Shown piece by piece: positions 26,071-35,120 of a DNA stretch of 64,000 bases. Made by a program: the position numbers and the translations under genes. Below the pieces are notes generated by a model. That model ran no database searches and was not told the DNA's origin. It saw only the letters and a list, made by a program, of their open reading frames with translations. Position 1 is the stretch's first letter. Every line of letters begins with the position of its first letter. The DNA comes from Eubacterium sp. MSJ-33 (GTDB taxonomy: Bacteria; Bacillota; Clostridia; Lachnospirales; Lachnospiraceae): positions 1,053,501 to 1,117,500 of the forward strand of contig NZ_CP076562.1 of the NCBI RefSeq assembly GCF_022174665.1, in the 5' to 3' direction.

Positions 26071-26982
26071 TTATCTTACCCAATACTTAAATTCTTCATC
26101 CCCCATACGGATATAATCATCGTTCTTCAGCATGACATCAAATCCGGGCTGGATCATCTTGCCGTTCACAAATGTATGGTTGGTCGAATTCTCATCACGA
26201 ATGTAACACTCACCATTGCTGATCCGGAAACTGCAATGCTTCCGGCTCACTTTGCGGTTATCCATAATCTGGTAATCACATTCCGGTGATTTTCCAACAA
26301 GAAATTCCTTCTTTTCAATCGGTATCAACGCATTTGTCCGAGAGCGAACAAGATATGGGGTGATATTGTTGTAACTCATCTGCTGCAACACTGTTGTCTC
26401 ACCCTGTCCCAGATCAATATCATCCTTCAAGATTTCTTCTTTCTGCAATTCGATGATAAATGTATAGAACTCCCGAAGAGAAAACATCAGCCGGCTGTCA
26501 AGATAATGCAGAATCTGATCCACACAATTTACACACTGCATATCCGCGAACCGAATCTTACTGATAAAATTCTGCACGAACTCACAGACATTACAATCTG
26601 CAAAATCCTTCTCAATCGGCATATAAATCAGTTGCACATGCAGATTTGACAACTCAATATACATGTACTTCGTATTCAGAAGCACCTTCTTAATCGGCAT
26701 ATTGCAATCCTCAAAATACAATAACTGATTTAAAATATTGGACAATATTGAGAGGAACTCTCCTTTATATAACTGTTTTTTCAAAAACTGTCCAAGTGGC
26801 AGTGTTGCCGGAATCTTATAAGATAATACCCTTACACCATCCACGATACTTTGCTGACAGGTAGACTGATTTCCTAAAAAAAATGCATTGAACCCTTCCA
26901 TCTCTGTCTGATTCACAATCACTGTATCTTCAATTCTGAAATTCAGATTAAATTCATCATAACTTTCCTGTATCTGGTCCAT
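26071..26982 (-). CDS. FHA-domain protein
   Basis: A 303-residue protein. The C-terminal ~80 residues are an FHA phosphothreonine-binding domain: VGKSPECDYQI, NRKVSRKHCSFRI, RDENSTNHTFVNGK and FKYWVR. The N-terminal ~200 residues resemble DUF6382, a domain common in Clostridia with FHA partners (a family guess). No membrane segment is evident. It begins 21 bases after the hydrogenase stop and shares a bidirectional terminator with sigG. Such proteins usually read Ser/Thr kinase signals; no kinase is in the window. Confidence 0.82.
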   Translation of the reverse strand: MDQIQESYDEFNLNFRIEDTVIVNQTEMEGFNAFFLGNQSTCQQSIVDGVRVLSYKIPATLPLGQFLKKQLYKGEFLSILSNILNQLLYFEDCNMPIKKVLLNTKYMYIELSNLHVQLIYMPIEKDFADCNVCEFVQNFISKIRFADMQCVNCVDQILHYLDSRLMFSLREFYTFIIELQKEEILKDDIDLGQGETTVLQQMSYNNITPYLVRSRTNALIPIEKKEFLVGKSPECDYQIMDNRKVSRKHCSFRISNGECYIRDENSTNHTFVNGKMIQPGFDVMLKNDDYIRMGDEEFKYWVR

Positions 26983-27003
26983 CTGCTGACCCCCTGTCCC
27001 TCT

Positions 27004-28437
27004 TTATTCTTTCAAGGAAAAATCTGCAATTGCATGTTCAATCGTCTTATCTGCAGCTTCCTTACCGTATTTCTCTACATCCATACGGCTCTTTGCCATG
27101 TGTGTCAGGTTTCCGTTGCCGTTCACACAACCACCCTGGCATGCCATACCTTCCATGAAATTACCATCCAGCATATTTCTTCGCAGTTTCAGCAATGCAA
27201 TCTTACACTCCTCAATACCATCACAGACAACCGGTTTTAATTCAAAATCCTCTGCCCCCTGTTCCTTCATACCCTGTTTTACAGCACTGCTCAATCCGCC
27301 GGTGTGTGCAAAGATACGTCCAAAATAAGAAGCATCCTCCAGACTCTCTTCCTCCAGTGTCGTGATATCAATATCCCGGCTGTCAAGCACTGCCTGCAGT
27401 TCCTCGAAAGTCAGCGCACTGTCAATATATGGTGCAACTGTCTCCTTGCGGATCTCCATCTTCTTTGCAGTACAAGGTCCGATAAATACAACCTTCGCCG
27501 TCGGATCCTGCTCCTTGATATGTTTACCGATCATTGCCATCGGAGACAGCGTTGAAGATACATACGGCAGCATATCCGGGAAATTCTTCTCCACATAAGT
27601 TACGAACGCCGGACAGCACGAGCTTGTCAGCATGCCCTTCTCCCGTAATTCCTGTGATTCATGCCAGGTTGTCATATCTGCACCAAGTGCAACCTCCACA
27701 ACTTCATCAAAGCCAAGTGCCTTGATTCCACTGATAACCTGTCCGCGCTTCGCATAGATAAACTGTCCGGCAATTGCTGGTGCAACGGCTGCATATACCT
27801 TGTATTTCTTGCCATGGTCACTGTCCTTGAGCATGTTGATAACCTGTAATATATATGATTTCTCGTTAATAGCACCAAACGGGCACTGATACACACACGC
27901 GCCACAGGCAATACACTTATCGTTATCAATCTTCGCTTCCTGATCCTCATTCATTGTGATTGCGCCGATCTTACAAGCCTGCTGACACGGACGCTTAAAA
28001 TCCGATATAGCACTATACGGACACGCCTTTGCGCAGGCACCACACTCCTTACACTTGGACTTATCAATATGCGCTTTCTGATGCTCATCAATCGTAATTG
28101 CACCGAACTTACATGCATCCGCACACCGGTGTGCCAGACATCCACGACAATGCTGTCCGACTTCATATCCGCCAACCGGACACTCATCGCAGGCAATCTC
28201 CATGACTTCTATCACGTTATCATTATCCGGATTGCCCCCCATTGCCATCTTGACCTGTTCACTCACAATTGCACGCTCCTTAAATACGCAGCATCGCATC
28301 GTCGGTTTCTTACCCGGAATAATCTTCATCGGAATATCCAGGATTCCTTCGAGCAGTGTGCCGTCCCACGCCATACGTGCAACTTCGCGCAGCACTTCAT
28401 AACGAAAATATTGGGTTCTGGTGTCAAATTTTCTCAT
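27004..28437 (-). CDS. [FeFe] hydrogenase, monomeric ferredoxin type
   Basis: A 477-residue monomeric hydrogenase. The N-terminal third has Cys-rich 4Fe-4S motifs: CKECGACAKACP (about residue 130) and CIACGACVYQCP (about residue 170), plus Cys-rich CDECPVGGYEVGQHCRGC. The H-cluster motifs are TSCCPAF (L1), FIGPCTAKKMEI (L2) and GMACQGGCVNGNG (L3), close to the standard TSCCPxW/PCxxKxxE/MACxGGCxxGGG. L1 and L3 differ slightly from classical CpI, in line with the group B, monomeric type. It produces or consumes H2, likely with ferredoxin in fermentation. An upstream TTGACA-17-TAAGAT promoter is visible, and the FHA gene is probably co-transcribed. Confidence 0.88.
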   Translation of the reverse strand: MRKFDTRTQYFRYEVLREVARMAWDGTLLEGILDIPMKIIPGKKPTMRCCVFKERAIVSEQVKMAMGGNPDNDNVIEVMEIACDECPVGGYEVGQHCRGCLAHRCADACKFGAITIDEHQKAHIDKSKCKECGACAKACPYSAISDFKRPCQQACKIGAITMNEDQEAKIDNDKCIACGACVYQCPFGAINEKSYILQVINMLKDSDHGKKYKVYAAVAPAIAGQFIYAKRGQVISGIKALGFDEVVEVALGADMTTWHESQELREKGMLTSSCCPAFVTYVEKNFPDMLPYVSSTLSPMAMIGKHIKEQDPTAKVVFIGPCTAKKMEIRKETVAPYIDSALTFEELQAVLDSRDIDITTLEEESLEDASYFGRIFAHTGGLSSAVKQGMKEQGAEDFELKPVVCDGIEECKIALLKLRRNMLDGNFMEGMACQGGCVNGNGNLTHMAKSRMDVEKYGKEAADKTIEHAIADFSLKE

Positions 28438-28502
28438 ATTTTTTCTAGAGAGATTTCTCTCCTTCTCCTACTTTTATGTCGTAACATGAAATATATACAA
28501 TT

Positions 28503-28531
28503 ATCTTAATATTTCTGATAATTTCTGTCAA
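28503..28531 (-). promoter_or_regulatory. Sigma-A promoter of the hydrogenase-FHA unit
   Basis: On the minus strand, a consensus TTGACA is 17 bases from TAAGAT, about 66 bases before the hydrogenase start. The leader contains two GGAG-like sites. Confidence 0.7.
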
Positions 28532-28558
28532 CGAAAAGAATCTATTTTCGTGTATTTT

Positions 28559-30013
28559 TTAATGATTGTCCCCCTGTGCCTGTGAAAGCATCTGCTCTTT
28601 TACCTGATACAGTTTTTTTGATAAATCCACATAATGGATGTGTGGATTCGTAAATCTCTGCTCCTCTTCCCATATCTGGTTGTCAAGCTGTTCCGTTACA
28701 TATGCCTTAATCTCATCTAATTCCGGTTTATCATATACCAGCTTTCCATCGCGGAAAATAGGCACCTGCAGTTCTTTCACATCCACGTTTTCAAACTTCA
28801 TCTTTTTCCATGGCTTAACCGGATCCACATAAGCAAATGGCTCGTCTCCATTTACCTTCTCATCATACATTGTGATAAGATCAGCAAGCGCATACCCGGT
28901 CTCTCGGCTATAGATCCGCCACAGTTTCTTTCTACCCGGATTCGTAATCTTCTCAACGTTCTCAGAGATCTTGATTCTCGGCACAAATTCTCCGGCATCA
29001 TTCTGTACTGCGGCAAGCTTATAGACACCGCCAAAAATCGGATCGGATTTTGAAGTGATCATCCGTTCTCCGACACCATATGAATTAATACTTGCATTTT
29101 GTTTTTTCAGTGATTGCATCAAAAACTCATCCACACTGTTCGATACAACGATCTTACAGTCCTGCATGTTATGTGCATCAAGTGTCTTACGGATTTTCTT
29201 TGAGAAATACGCCAGATCGCCACTGTCGATACGCACACCTTTCAAGCGTTTTCCGGCAGGCTCCAACACTTCCTTTGCCACGCGGATGGCATTCACCAAT
29301 CCGCTGTTTAATATATCATACGTATCAATCAACAATGTGCAGTTATCCGGATAAACTTCTGCATACGCCTTAAATGCTTCATACTCATTGTCAAAAAACT
29401 GAATCCAGCTATGTGCCATTGTCCCAATCGCCGGCACCCCAAATCGTTCATCTGCCAATACAGTCGCCGTTGCAGCTGCACCACCAATGTAAGCAGCTCT
29501 TGCGCCAAGAATTGCCGCATCACCGCCATGTGCACGTCTCGCACCAAACTCCATCACAACCGCACCGCTCTCCGCCGCTGTCCGGCAGATGCGTGATGCC
29601 TTTGTTGCAATCAAAGACTGGAAATTCATTGTAAGTAAAAGCATTGTCTCGATAAGCTGTGCTTCAATTACCGGTGCCGTCACCGTGACAAGGGGCGTAT
29701 TCGGATAACAGATCGTTCCCTCTGGCAATGCATCGATATTTCCTGTAAATTTAAACCCGGCAAGATACTTCAGAAATCCTTCTGAGAACTCACCCTTGCT
29801 CCGTAGGAACTCGATATCTTCCCTCGAGAAATGCATATTCTCGATATACTCGATCAACTGCTCTAATCCGGCAGATACAACAAACCCGCCGTTGTCCGGG
29901 TTCTTCCGGTAGAACATATCAAATACGACCTTTTTATCTTTAAATCCTTTTTCAAAGTATCCATTGGACATCGTCAGTTCATAATAGTCCATCAACATTG
30001 TCAGATTTCTCAT
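28559..30013 (-). CDS. pncB: Nicotinate phosphoribosyltransferase
   Basis: PncB makes nicotinate mononucleotide from nicotinate and PRPP for NAD salvage. The 484-residue protein begins MRNLTMLMDYYELTMSNGYF, close to the family N-terminus. Other landmarks are EFGARRAHGGDAA and KGVRIDSGDLAYFSKKIR (substrate/PRPP region), with SNSVDEF later. I start at ATG 30013, with GGAG 11 bases upstream; ATG 30049 would add a weakly conserved 12 residues. It has tandem ATGGAAACATGAA repeats upstream that may be regulatory. Confidence 0.9.
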   Translation of the reverse strand: MRNLTMLMDYYELTMSNGYFEKGFKDKKVVFDMFYRKNPDNGGFVVSAGLEQLIEYIENMHFSREDIEFLRSKGEFSEGFLKYLAGFKFTGNIDALPEGTICYPNTPLVTVTAPVIEAQLIETMLLLTMNFQSLIATKASRICRTAAESGAVVMEFGARRAHGGDAAILGARAAYIGGAAATATVLADERFGVPAIGTMAHSWIQFFDNEYEAFKAYAEVYPDNCTLLIDTYDILNSGLVNAIRVAKEVLEPAGKRLKGVRIDSGDLAYFSKKIRKTLDAHNMQDCKIVVSNSVDEFLMQSLKKQNASINSYGVGERMITSKSDPIFGGVYKLAAVQNDAGEFVPRIKISENVEKITNPGRKKLWRIYSRETGYALADLITMYDEKVNGDEPFAYVDPVKPWKKMKFENVDVKELQVPIFRDGKLVYDKPELDEIKAYVTEQLDNQIWEEEQRFTNPHIHYVDLSKKLYQVKEQMLSQAQGDNH

Positions 30014-30054
30014 AGAATAAACATCTCCATTTCCCATGCCCGAAAACATACGAT

Positions 30055-30085
30055 TTCATGTTTCCATACGCTTCATGTTTCCATA
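30055..30085. repeat. Two 14-bp direct repeats upstream of pncB
   Basis: TTCATGTTTCCATA occurs at 30055-30068 and 30072-30085, a 17-base period. It could be an operator of an NAD-synthesis repressor, or chance. A weak clue only. Confidence 0.45.
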
Positions 30086-30090
30086 ATTAG

Positions 30091-30126
30091 AAAAACTGCT
30101 GCACCAAAGCGATGGTGCAACAGCCT
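30091..30126 (-). terminator. Intrinsic terminator after purA
   Basis: The stem CTGCTGCACC/GGTGCAACAG has one mismatch and an 8-base loop, and a T-run follows it on the minus strand. Confidence 0.75.
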
Positions 30127-30144
30127 TTGTCTTTTTATTTCATT

Positions 30145-31434
30145 TTAGTTGTTAAATCCACGATAGATAATATCGGATCTCTTCGGTCCGTTGGAAACCA
30201 TCGTGATCGGGAATCCAATCTGTTCCTCGATAAACTCGATATACTTACGGCAGTTCTCCGGAAGATCCTCGTACTTCTTAATTCCCCGGATATCCTGTTT
30301 CCATCCCGGAAGCACCTTATATACCGGCTTTGCTTTCTTTAATCTTGCGGTTGTCGGAAAGTCCGTTGTCACCTCTCCGTCGATGTCGTAACCGACACAG
30401 ACCGGAATCTCATCAAGATAGCCAAGTACATCCAATACCGTAAATGCAACATCGGTTGTACCCTGAATACGGCAGCCATACTTCGATGCCACACAGTCAA
30501 ACCATCCCATACGTCTTGGTCGTCCGGTTGTTGCACCGAACTCTCCTCCATCACCACCGCGACGGCGAAGTTCATCTGCCTCTTCTCCAAAAATCTCGCT
30601 GACGAACTCACCTGCTCCAACAGCGGAAGAATATGCCTTACATACTGTTACAATCTGTTTAATCTCATATGGCGGAATACCCGCTCCGATTGCACCATAG
30701 GCTGCCAGTGTAGAAGAAGATGTAACCATTGGATAGATTCCGTGATCCGGATCCTTCATAGAACCAAGCTGTCCTTCCAATAGGATATGCTTTCCTTCTT
30801 TGATTGCCTTGTACAAATATGCAGATACATCACAAACAAACGGAGCTACCATCTCCTTGTACTCCATCAAAGTATTATATACTTCATCTACTGTAAGAAG
30901 TGGTTTCTTGTACAGATACTCCAACAATACATTCTTTGATGCAATTACACGCTCTATCTTGTCACGCAACGCCGCCTCATCATCGAACAACTCGCTTACC
31001 TGGAAACCAATCTTTGCATATTTATCTGAATAAAACGGAGCAATACCGGACTTTGTAGAGCCGAAAGACTTTCCTGCCAGTCTCTCCTCTTCGTATTCAT
31101 CAAATAATACATGATATGGCATTACCATCTGTGCACGATCCGATACTAAAATCTTCGGCATTGGAACACCTTTATCTGTAATTGACTTTACTTCATTGAA
31201 CAATACCGGAATATTCAGTGCTACACCATTTCCAATAATGCTGGTTGTATGGTCATAAAATACGCCAGAAGGAAGTGTATGCAACGCAAACTTTCCATAG
31301 TTATTTACAATCGTATGACCTGCATTTGCTCCACCCTGAAAACGTACGATAATGTCTGCTTTCTCTGCGAGCATATCTGTAATTTTACCTTTACCTTCGT
31401 CACCCCAATTAGCGCCTACTACTGCCTGTACCAT
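30145..31434 (-). CDS. purA: Adenylosuccinate synthetase
   Basis: This enzyme makes adenylosuccinate from IMP, aspartate and GTP. It has 429 residues, full length. The P-loop is GANWGDEGKGKITD, followed by QGGANAGHTIV, GNGVALNI, FGSTKSGIAP, and GAGEFVSEI near the active site; late landmarks are ATTGRPRRMGWFD and PICVGYDIDGE-like sequence. With purB and purF, it forms a purine block. It has its own promoter about 75 bases upstream. Confidence 0.96.
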   Translation of the reverse strand: MVQAVVGANWGDEGKGKITDMLAEKADIIVRFQGGANAGHTIVNNYGKFALHTLPSGVFYDHTTSIIGNGVALNIPVLFNEVKSITDKGVPMPKILVSDRAQMVMPYHVLFDEYEEERLAGKSFGSTKSGIAPFYSDKYAKIGFQVSELFDDEAALRDKIERVIASKNVLLEYLYKKPLLTVDEVYNTLMEYKEMVAPFVCDVSAYLYKAIKEGKHILLEGQLGSMKDPDHGIYPMVTSSSTLAAYGAIGAGIPPYEIKQIVTVCKAYSSAVGAGEFVSEIFGEEADELRRRGGDGGEFGATTGRPRRMGWFDCVASKYGCRIQGTTDVAFTVLDVLGYLDEIPVCVGYDIDGEVTTDFPTTARLKKAKPVYKVLPGWKQDIRGIKKYEDLPENCRKYIEFIEEQIGFPITMVSNGPKRSDIIYRGFNN

Positions 31435-31503
31435 AGTCTAACCTGTTACCTCCGTTTTTATCACTTTGCAATTAATAGTGTGCCGACCACAGCCGACCTG
31501 TCT

Positions 31504-31532
31504 ATTTTACTTTATTTTTACAATAAAATCAA
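31504..31532 (-). promoter_or_regulatory. Sigma-A promoter of purA
   Basis: TTGATT-17-TAAAAT on the minus strand, about 70 bases before the purA start, in the 120-base gap after purB. Confidence 0.6.
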
Positions 31533-31554
31533 TACACATCCGTGATTACGCATC

Positions 31555-33009
31555 TTATACGTTAATCTCTGCTTTTACACCAAGGATATCTTTGTTTGCA
31601 TCAAGAATTGGCTGAATCTGCTCTGCCAGAAACTCAGCTGTCTGCTCCGGTGCACGTCCAACGAAGTTCTTTGGATCAAGCAATGCTTCAATCTCTTCTC
31701 TCGTCATTCCAAACGCAGAATCGCATGCAATCAGCTCTACTAAGTTATTCTCGTTTCCATACTTCTTGACCTGCTCACCAGCAATCATAGAATACTCACG
31801 AATCTTCTCATGCAGTTCCTGACGGTTTCCACCACGTTTTACGGCATCCATCATAATGTTCTCGGTTGCCATAAATGGGATTTCCTTCATGAAGTGCTGA
31901 TAGATAACCTTGTCATATACAACGAGTCCGTCTACAACATTTAAGTAAAGGTCCAAAATACCGTCAATAGCAAGAAATGCTTCCGGCACAGAAATCCTCT
32001 TATTTGCAGAATCATCCAGTGTACGTTCAAACCACTGTGTACTTGCCACAATTGCCGGGTTCAAAGCATCTGCCATCACATAGTCAGCCAGAGAGGCGAT
32101 TCGCTCACTCCGCATCGGATTACGCTTATATGCCATCGCTGAGGAACCAATCTGATTCTTTTCAAACGGTTCTTCTACTTCCTTCAAATGCTGCAGAAGA
32201 CGGATATCATTCGAAAACTTATGTGCAGACATTGCAATACCGGAAAGTACATTTAAGACTCTTGCATCAACTTTTCTGGAATATGTCTGTCCGGAAACCG
32301 GATAACATGCTGCAAATCCCATCTTCTCTGCGATTTTGCCGTCGATTTTCTTTACTGTCTCATGGTCGCCCTCAAACAGCTCTAAAAAACTTGCCTGTGT
32401 ACCGGTTGTTCCTTTACAGCCAAGCAGCTTCTGCTGCCCAATCATATATTCAAGATCCGCTAAATCCAGCAATAACTCCTGCATCCAGAGTGTTGCACGC
32501 TTACCGACTGTCGTTGGCTGTGCAGGCTGAAAATGTGTGAATGCCAGTGTTGGAAGATCCTTGTATGTATCCGCAAACTTTGCAAGCTCATTGATTACAT
32601 TGATCAGCTTTGTACGGACAAGCTTCATTGCCTCTGTCATGATAATCACATCTGTGTTATCTCCGACATAGCAGCTTGTCGCACCCAGATGGATAATCCC
32701 TGCTGCTTTCGGGCACTGTTGTCCATATGCATATACATGGCTCATAACATCATGGCGCACAAGTTTTTCACGTTCTCTTGCCACATCGTAGTTGATATCC
32801 TCCACATGGCTTTTCAGTTCATCAATCTGCTCGTCTGTAATACGTGGATTGCCATCTGCATCCTTTAATCCAAGCTCCTTCTCTGTCTCAGCAAGTGCAA
32901 TCCATAATTTTCGCCACGTCTTAAACTTCATGTCCGGAGAAAAAATATACTGCATCTCCTTGCTTGCGTATCTTTCCGAAAGTGGGCTTACATACTTATC
33001 TCTGCTCAT
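31555..33009 (-). CDS. purB: Adenylosuccinate lyase
   Basis: PurB acts twice in purine synthesis, on SAICAR and adenylosuccinate. It has 484 residues. The start is MSRDKYVSPLSERYAS. Fumarase/aspartase signatures are present: LGATSCYVGDNTD, LPTLAFTHFQPAQPTTVG, and GSSAMAYKRNPMRSE, with a Ser loop. I start at ATG 33009, with GGAGG just upstream. Close to purF (54 bases), probably one unit. Confidence 0.96.
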   Translation of the reverse strand: MSRDKYVSPLSERYASKEMQYIFSPDMKFKTWRKLWIALAETEKELGLKDADGNPRITDEQIDELKSHVEDINYDVAREREKLVRHDVMSHVYAYGQQCPKAAGIIHLGATSCYVGDNTDVIIMTEAMKLVRTKLINVINELAKFADTYKDLPTLAFTHFQPAQPTTVGKRATLWMQELLLDLADLEYMIGQQKLLGCKGTTGTQASFLELFEGDHETVKKIDGKIAEKMGFAACYPVSGQTYSRKVDARVLNVLSGIAMSAHKFSNDIRLLQHLKEVEEPFEKNQIGSSAMAYKRNPMRSERIASLADYVMADALNPAIVASTQWFERTLDDSANKRISVPEAFLAIDGILDLYLNVVDGLVVYDKVIYQHFMKEIPFMATENIMMDAVKRGGNRQELHEKIREYSMIAGEQVKKYGNENNLVELIACDSAFGMTREEIEALLDPKNFVGRAPEQTAEFLAEQIQPILDANKDILGVKAEINV

Positions 33010-33063
33010 AAAAACCTCCATATATTTATATATTTTCCTCACATGCATTTTCTATTATACACC

Positions 33064-34497
33064 TTATGCGTCATATTCGCCACGAATATCTTCTTTTGGT
33101 GGATCAATTGGCCATTTTCCTGTGAAACAACCCTGGCAGAACTGTCTGCCTCCGGTCAGTTCCGGCAGCCGTTCAAGCTTAAGGTATCCCAGCGAATCTG
33201 CACCGATGATCTGACGGATCTCCTCAATCGTACGGTTGTACGCAATCAACTGGTCGCTGTCCGGTACATCCGTTCCGAAATAACAAGGATATAAGAATGG
33301 CGGTGATGAAATCCGCACATGGACTTCCTTTGCACCGGCTTCCTTCAACATGCTGACAATCCGGTCACTTGTCGTTCCTCTCACAATAGAATCATCAATC
33401 ATAATAACACGCTTTCCGGCGACTGCATCCTTTAGAACATTCAACTTTACACGTACGCTGGATTCACGCTGACTCTGCTTTGGCTTAATAAAAGTTCGTC
33501 CGACATAACCATTTTTTACAAATGCGGTTCCGTATGGGATACCGGATTCGAGCGAATAGCCAAGTGCCGCTGCATTTCCTGATTCAGGCACTCCAACTAC
33601 CAAATCTGCATCAACCGGACTATCCTTCGCGAGACATCTTCCGGCAATAATACGCGACTGATACACACTCATGCCATCAATCACGCTGTCCGGTCTTGCA
33701 AAATAAATATATTCAAATATGCATCTGCCATGCTCCTTCTGGCACAGTTCCTTATGACTCTCAATGCCCCGCGGCGATATAACGACCATCTCACCCGGTT
33801 CTACATCCCGGACAAATTCCGCCCCGATTGTATCAAGTGCACAGCTTTCGGATGCAAGCACATATGCATTGTCACGCTTTCCAATACAAAGCGGACGGAA
33901 TCCAAATGGATCACGGGCACCAATCAGTTTTCTCGGACTCATAACAATCAGTGAATAGGATCCAACTAATTTACGCATTGCATTTTGGACTGCTTCTTCG
34001 ACACAAGTTGTCTTGACACGCTCTCTCGCGATATGATATGCAATCACCTCAGAGTCAATCGTTGTCTGGAAGATTGCACCATCATGTGCCAGTTCTCTTC
34101 GAAGTTCCGGTGCATTGACCAAATTTCCGTTATGTGCAAGCCCAAGTGTACCTTTTATATAGTTCAGTACAAGCGGCTGTGCATTTTCTCTGGTACTTGC
34201 CCCTGCAGTTGAATACCTCACATGTCCAACACCGATGTTTCCGCTGAGCTTATCGAAATCTTCCTGCGTGAATACTTCATTCACGAGACCCATTCCCTTT
34301 GCTGACAGGACTTTACCTTTTGGTCCATCCGTATCGGATACCGCAATACCACAACTTTCCTGTCCTCTGTGCTGCAAAGCGAACAGTCCATAGTAAATCG
34401 TTCTAGCCACATCATGTCCATCAAAATCATACATGCCGAAGACTCCACATTCTTCGTGCAGACCGTCATCCTGATAGTGTTCCATTACATCACTCAT
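33064..34497 (-). CDS. purF: Amidophosphoribosyltransferase, iron-sulfur type
   Basis: PurF commits PRPP and glutamine to purine synthesis. Glutaminase: the nucleophile Cys is at HEECGVFG (residue ~17), so a short propeptide is removed; QHRGQESCGI and GNLVNAPELR follow. PRPP-binding: VIMIDDSIVRGTTS near residue 355. C-terminal CQGCFTGKWP matches the Cys pair that helps bind a 4Fe-4S cluster in B. subtilis-type PurF. I start at ATG 34497. It leads the purF-purB unit. Confidence 0.95.
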   Translation of the reverse strand: MSDVMEHYQDDGLHEECGVFGMYDFDGHDVARTIYYGLFALQHRGQESCGIAVSDTDGPKGKVLSAKGMGLVNEVFTQEDFDKLSGNIGVGHVRYSTAGASTRENAQPLVLNYIKGTLGLAHNGNLVNAPELRRELAHDGAIFQTTIDSEVIAYHIARERVKTTCVEEAVQNAMRKLVGSYSLIVMSPRKLIGARDPFGFRPLCIGKRDNAYVLASESCALDTIGAEFVRDVEPGEMVVISPRGIESHKELCQKEHGRCIFEYIYFARPDSVIDGMSVYQSRIIAGRCLAKDSPVDADLVVGVPESGNAAALGYSLESGIPYGTAFVKNGYVGRTFIKPKQSQRESSVRVKLNVLKDAVAGKRVIMIDDSIVRGTTSDRIVSMLKEAGAKEVHVRISSPPFLYPCYFGTDVPDSDQLIAYNRTIEEIRQIIGADSLGYLKLERLPELTGGRQFCQGCFTGKWPIDPPKEDIRGEYDA

Positions 34498-34661
34498 ATC
34501 GCACGTTCCTCTCATTATAATCTTATTATCCGCATATTGCTTCTTTTTTGGGTATTTTTTTCAAACCTTGCTTATTATAACCTAGATAACTTAAAGTATC
34601 AAACAGTTTATGCAGTTTTTTCGAGTTTTCGTGAATTTATATAGCGTTTTACTTGTTTTTT

Positions 34662-34670
34662 TGATATAAT
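34662..34670 (+). promoter_or_regulatory. Extended -10 promoter of the PilZ gene
   Basis: TGATATAAT (perfect extended -10) lies about 40 bases before the PilZ start, with no clear -35. Confidence 0.55.
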
Positions 34671-34709
34671 AGTGCCAATCTAATAAAAATTCCAAGCTGG
34701 AGGGTTAAT

Positions 34710-35054
34710 ATGCAGGAAAAAAGAAAGAATGTTAGACTTCCGATTAAATTAAAACTGGAAGTTTCTAATTTATTTAAGCAGGACGGTGTGAAAATTGAGA
34801 ATCTTGACGCTGAAATTGAGGTCTTTGATATTTCCAAGGCCGGTATTGGATTCATGTCTCTGTCCAAACTTCCGGTTAATTATTATTTCAATGCCACAAT
34901 CGAATTTGAGAACCGGGAAGAAGTAATTTTATCCGTTGTAAAGATTCTGTATGTAACACCAATCGGTAATGCCGGTTACCGCTATGGTTGTGAGTTTGTC
35001 GGTCTGCCTTCCATGTATGATTATATCTTTGAAGAGTATGCACAGAATCTGTAG
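34710..35054 (+). CDS. PilZ-domain c-di-GMP-binding protein
   Basis: A 114-residue single PilZ domain. The first c-di-GMP motif RKNVR (RxxxR, residues 5-9) is followed by ...FDISKAGIGF (D/NxSxxG, residues ~44-52). Both key motifs are intact, so c-di-GMP binding is likely. It is monocistronic with a bidirectional terminator. It could sense c-di-GMP controlled by the two EAL proteins at 58-63 kb; that link is inference. The target of the PilZ protein is unknown. Confidence 0.88.
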   Translation: MQEKRKNVRLPIKLKLEVSNLFKQDGVKIENLDAEIEVFDISKAGIGFMSLSKLPVNYYFNATIEFENREEVILSVVKILYVTPIGNAGYRYGCEFVGLPSMYDYIFEEYAQNL

Positions 35055-35077
35055 TTTCTGATTTCATACATACAAAC

Positions 35078-35114
35078 AAAAAAGTTGTGTACACTATTCG
35101 TACACAACTTTTTG
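35078..35114. terminator. Bidirectional terminator between PilZ and sugar transferase genes
   Basis: The perfect stem AAAAAAGTTGTGTAC/GTACACAACTTTTT with a 7-base loop has A-run and T-run flanks that allow use in both directions. Confidence 0.9.
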
Positions 35115-35120
35115 TTTGTA

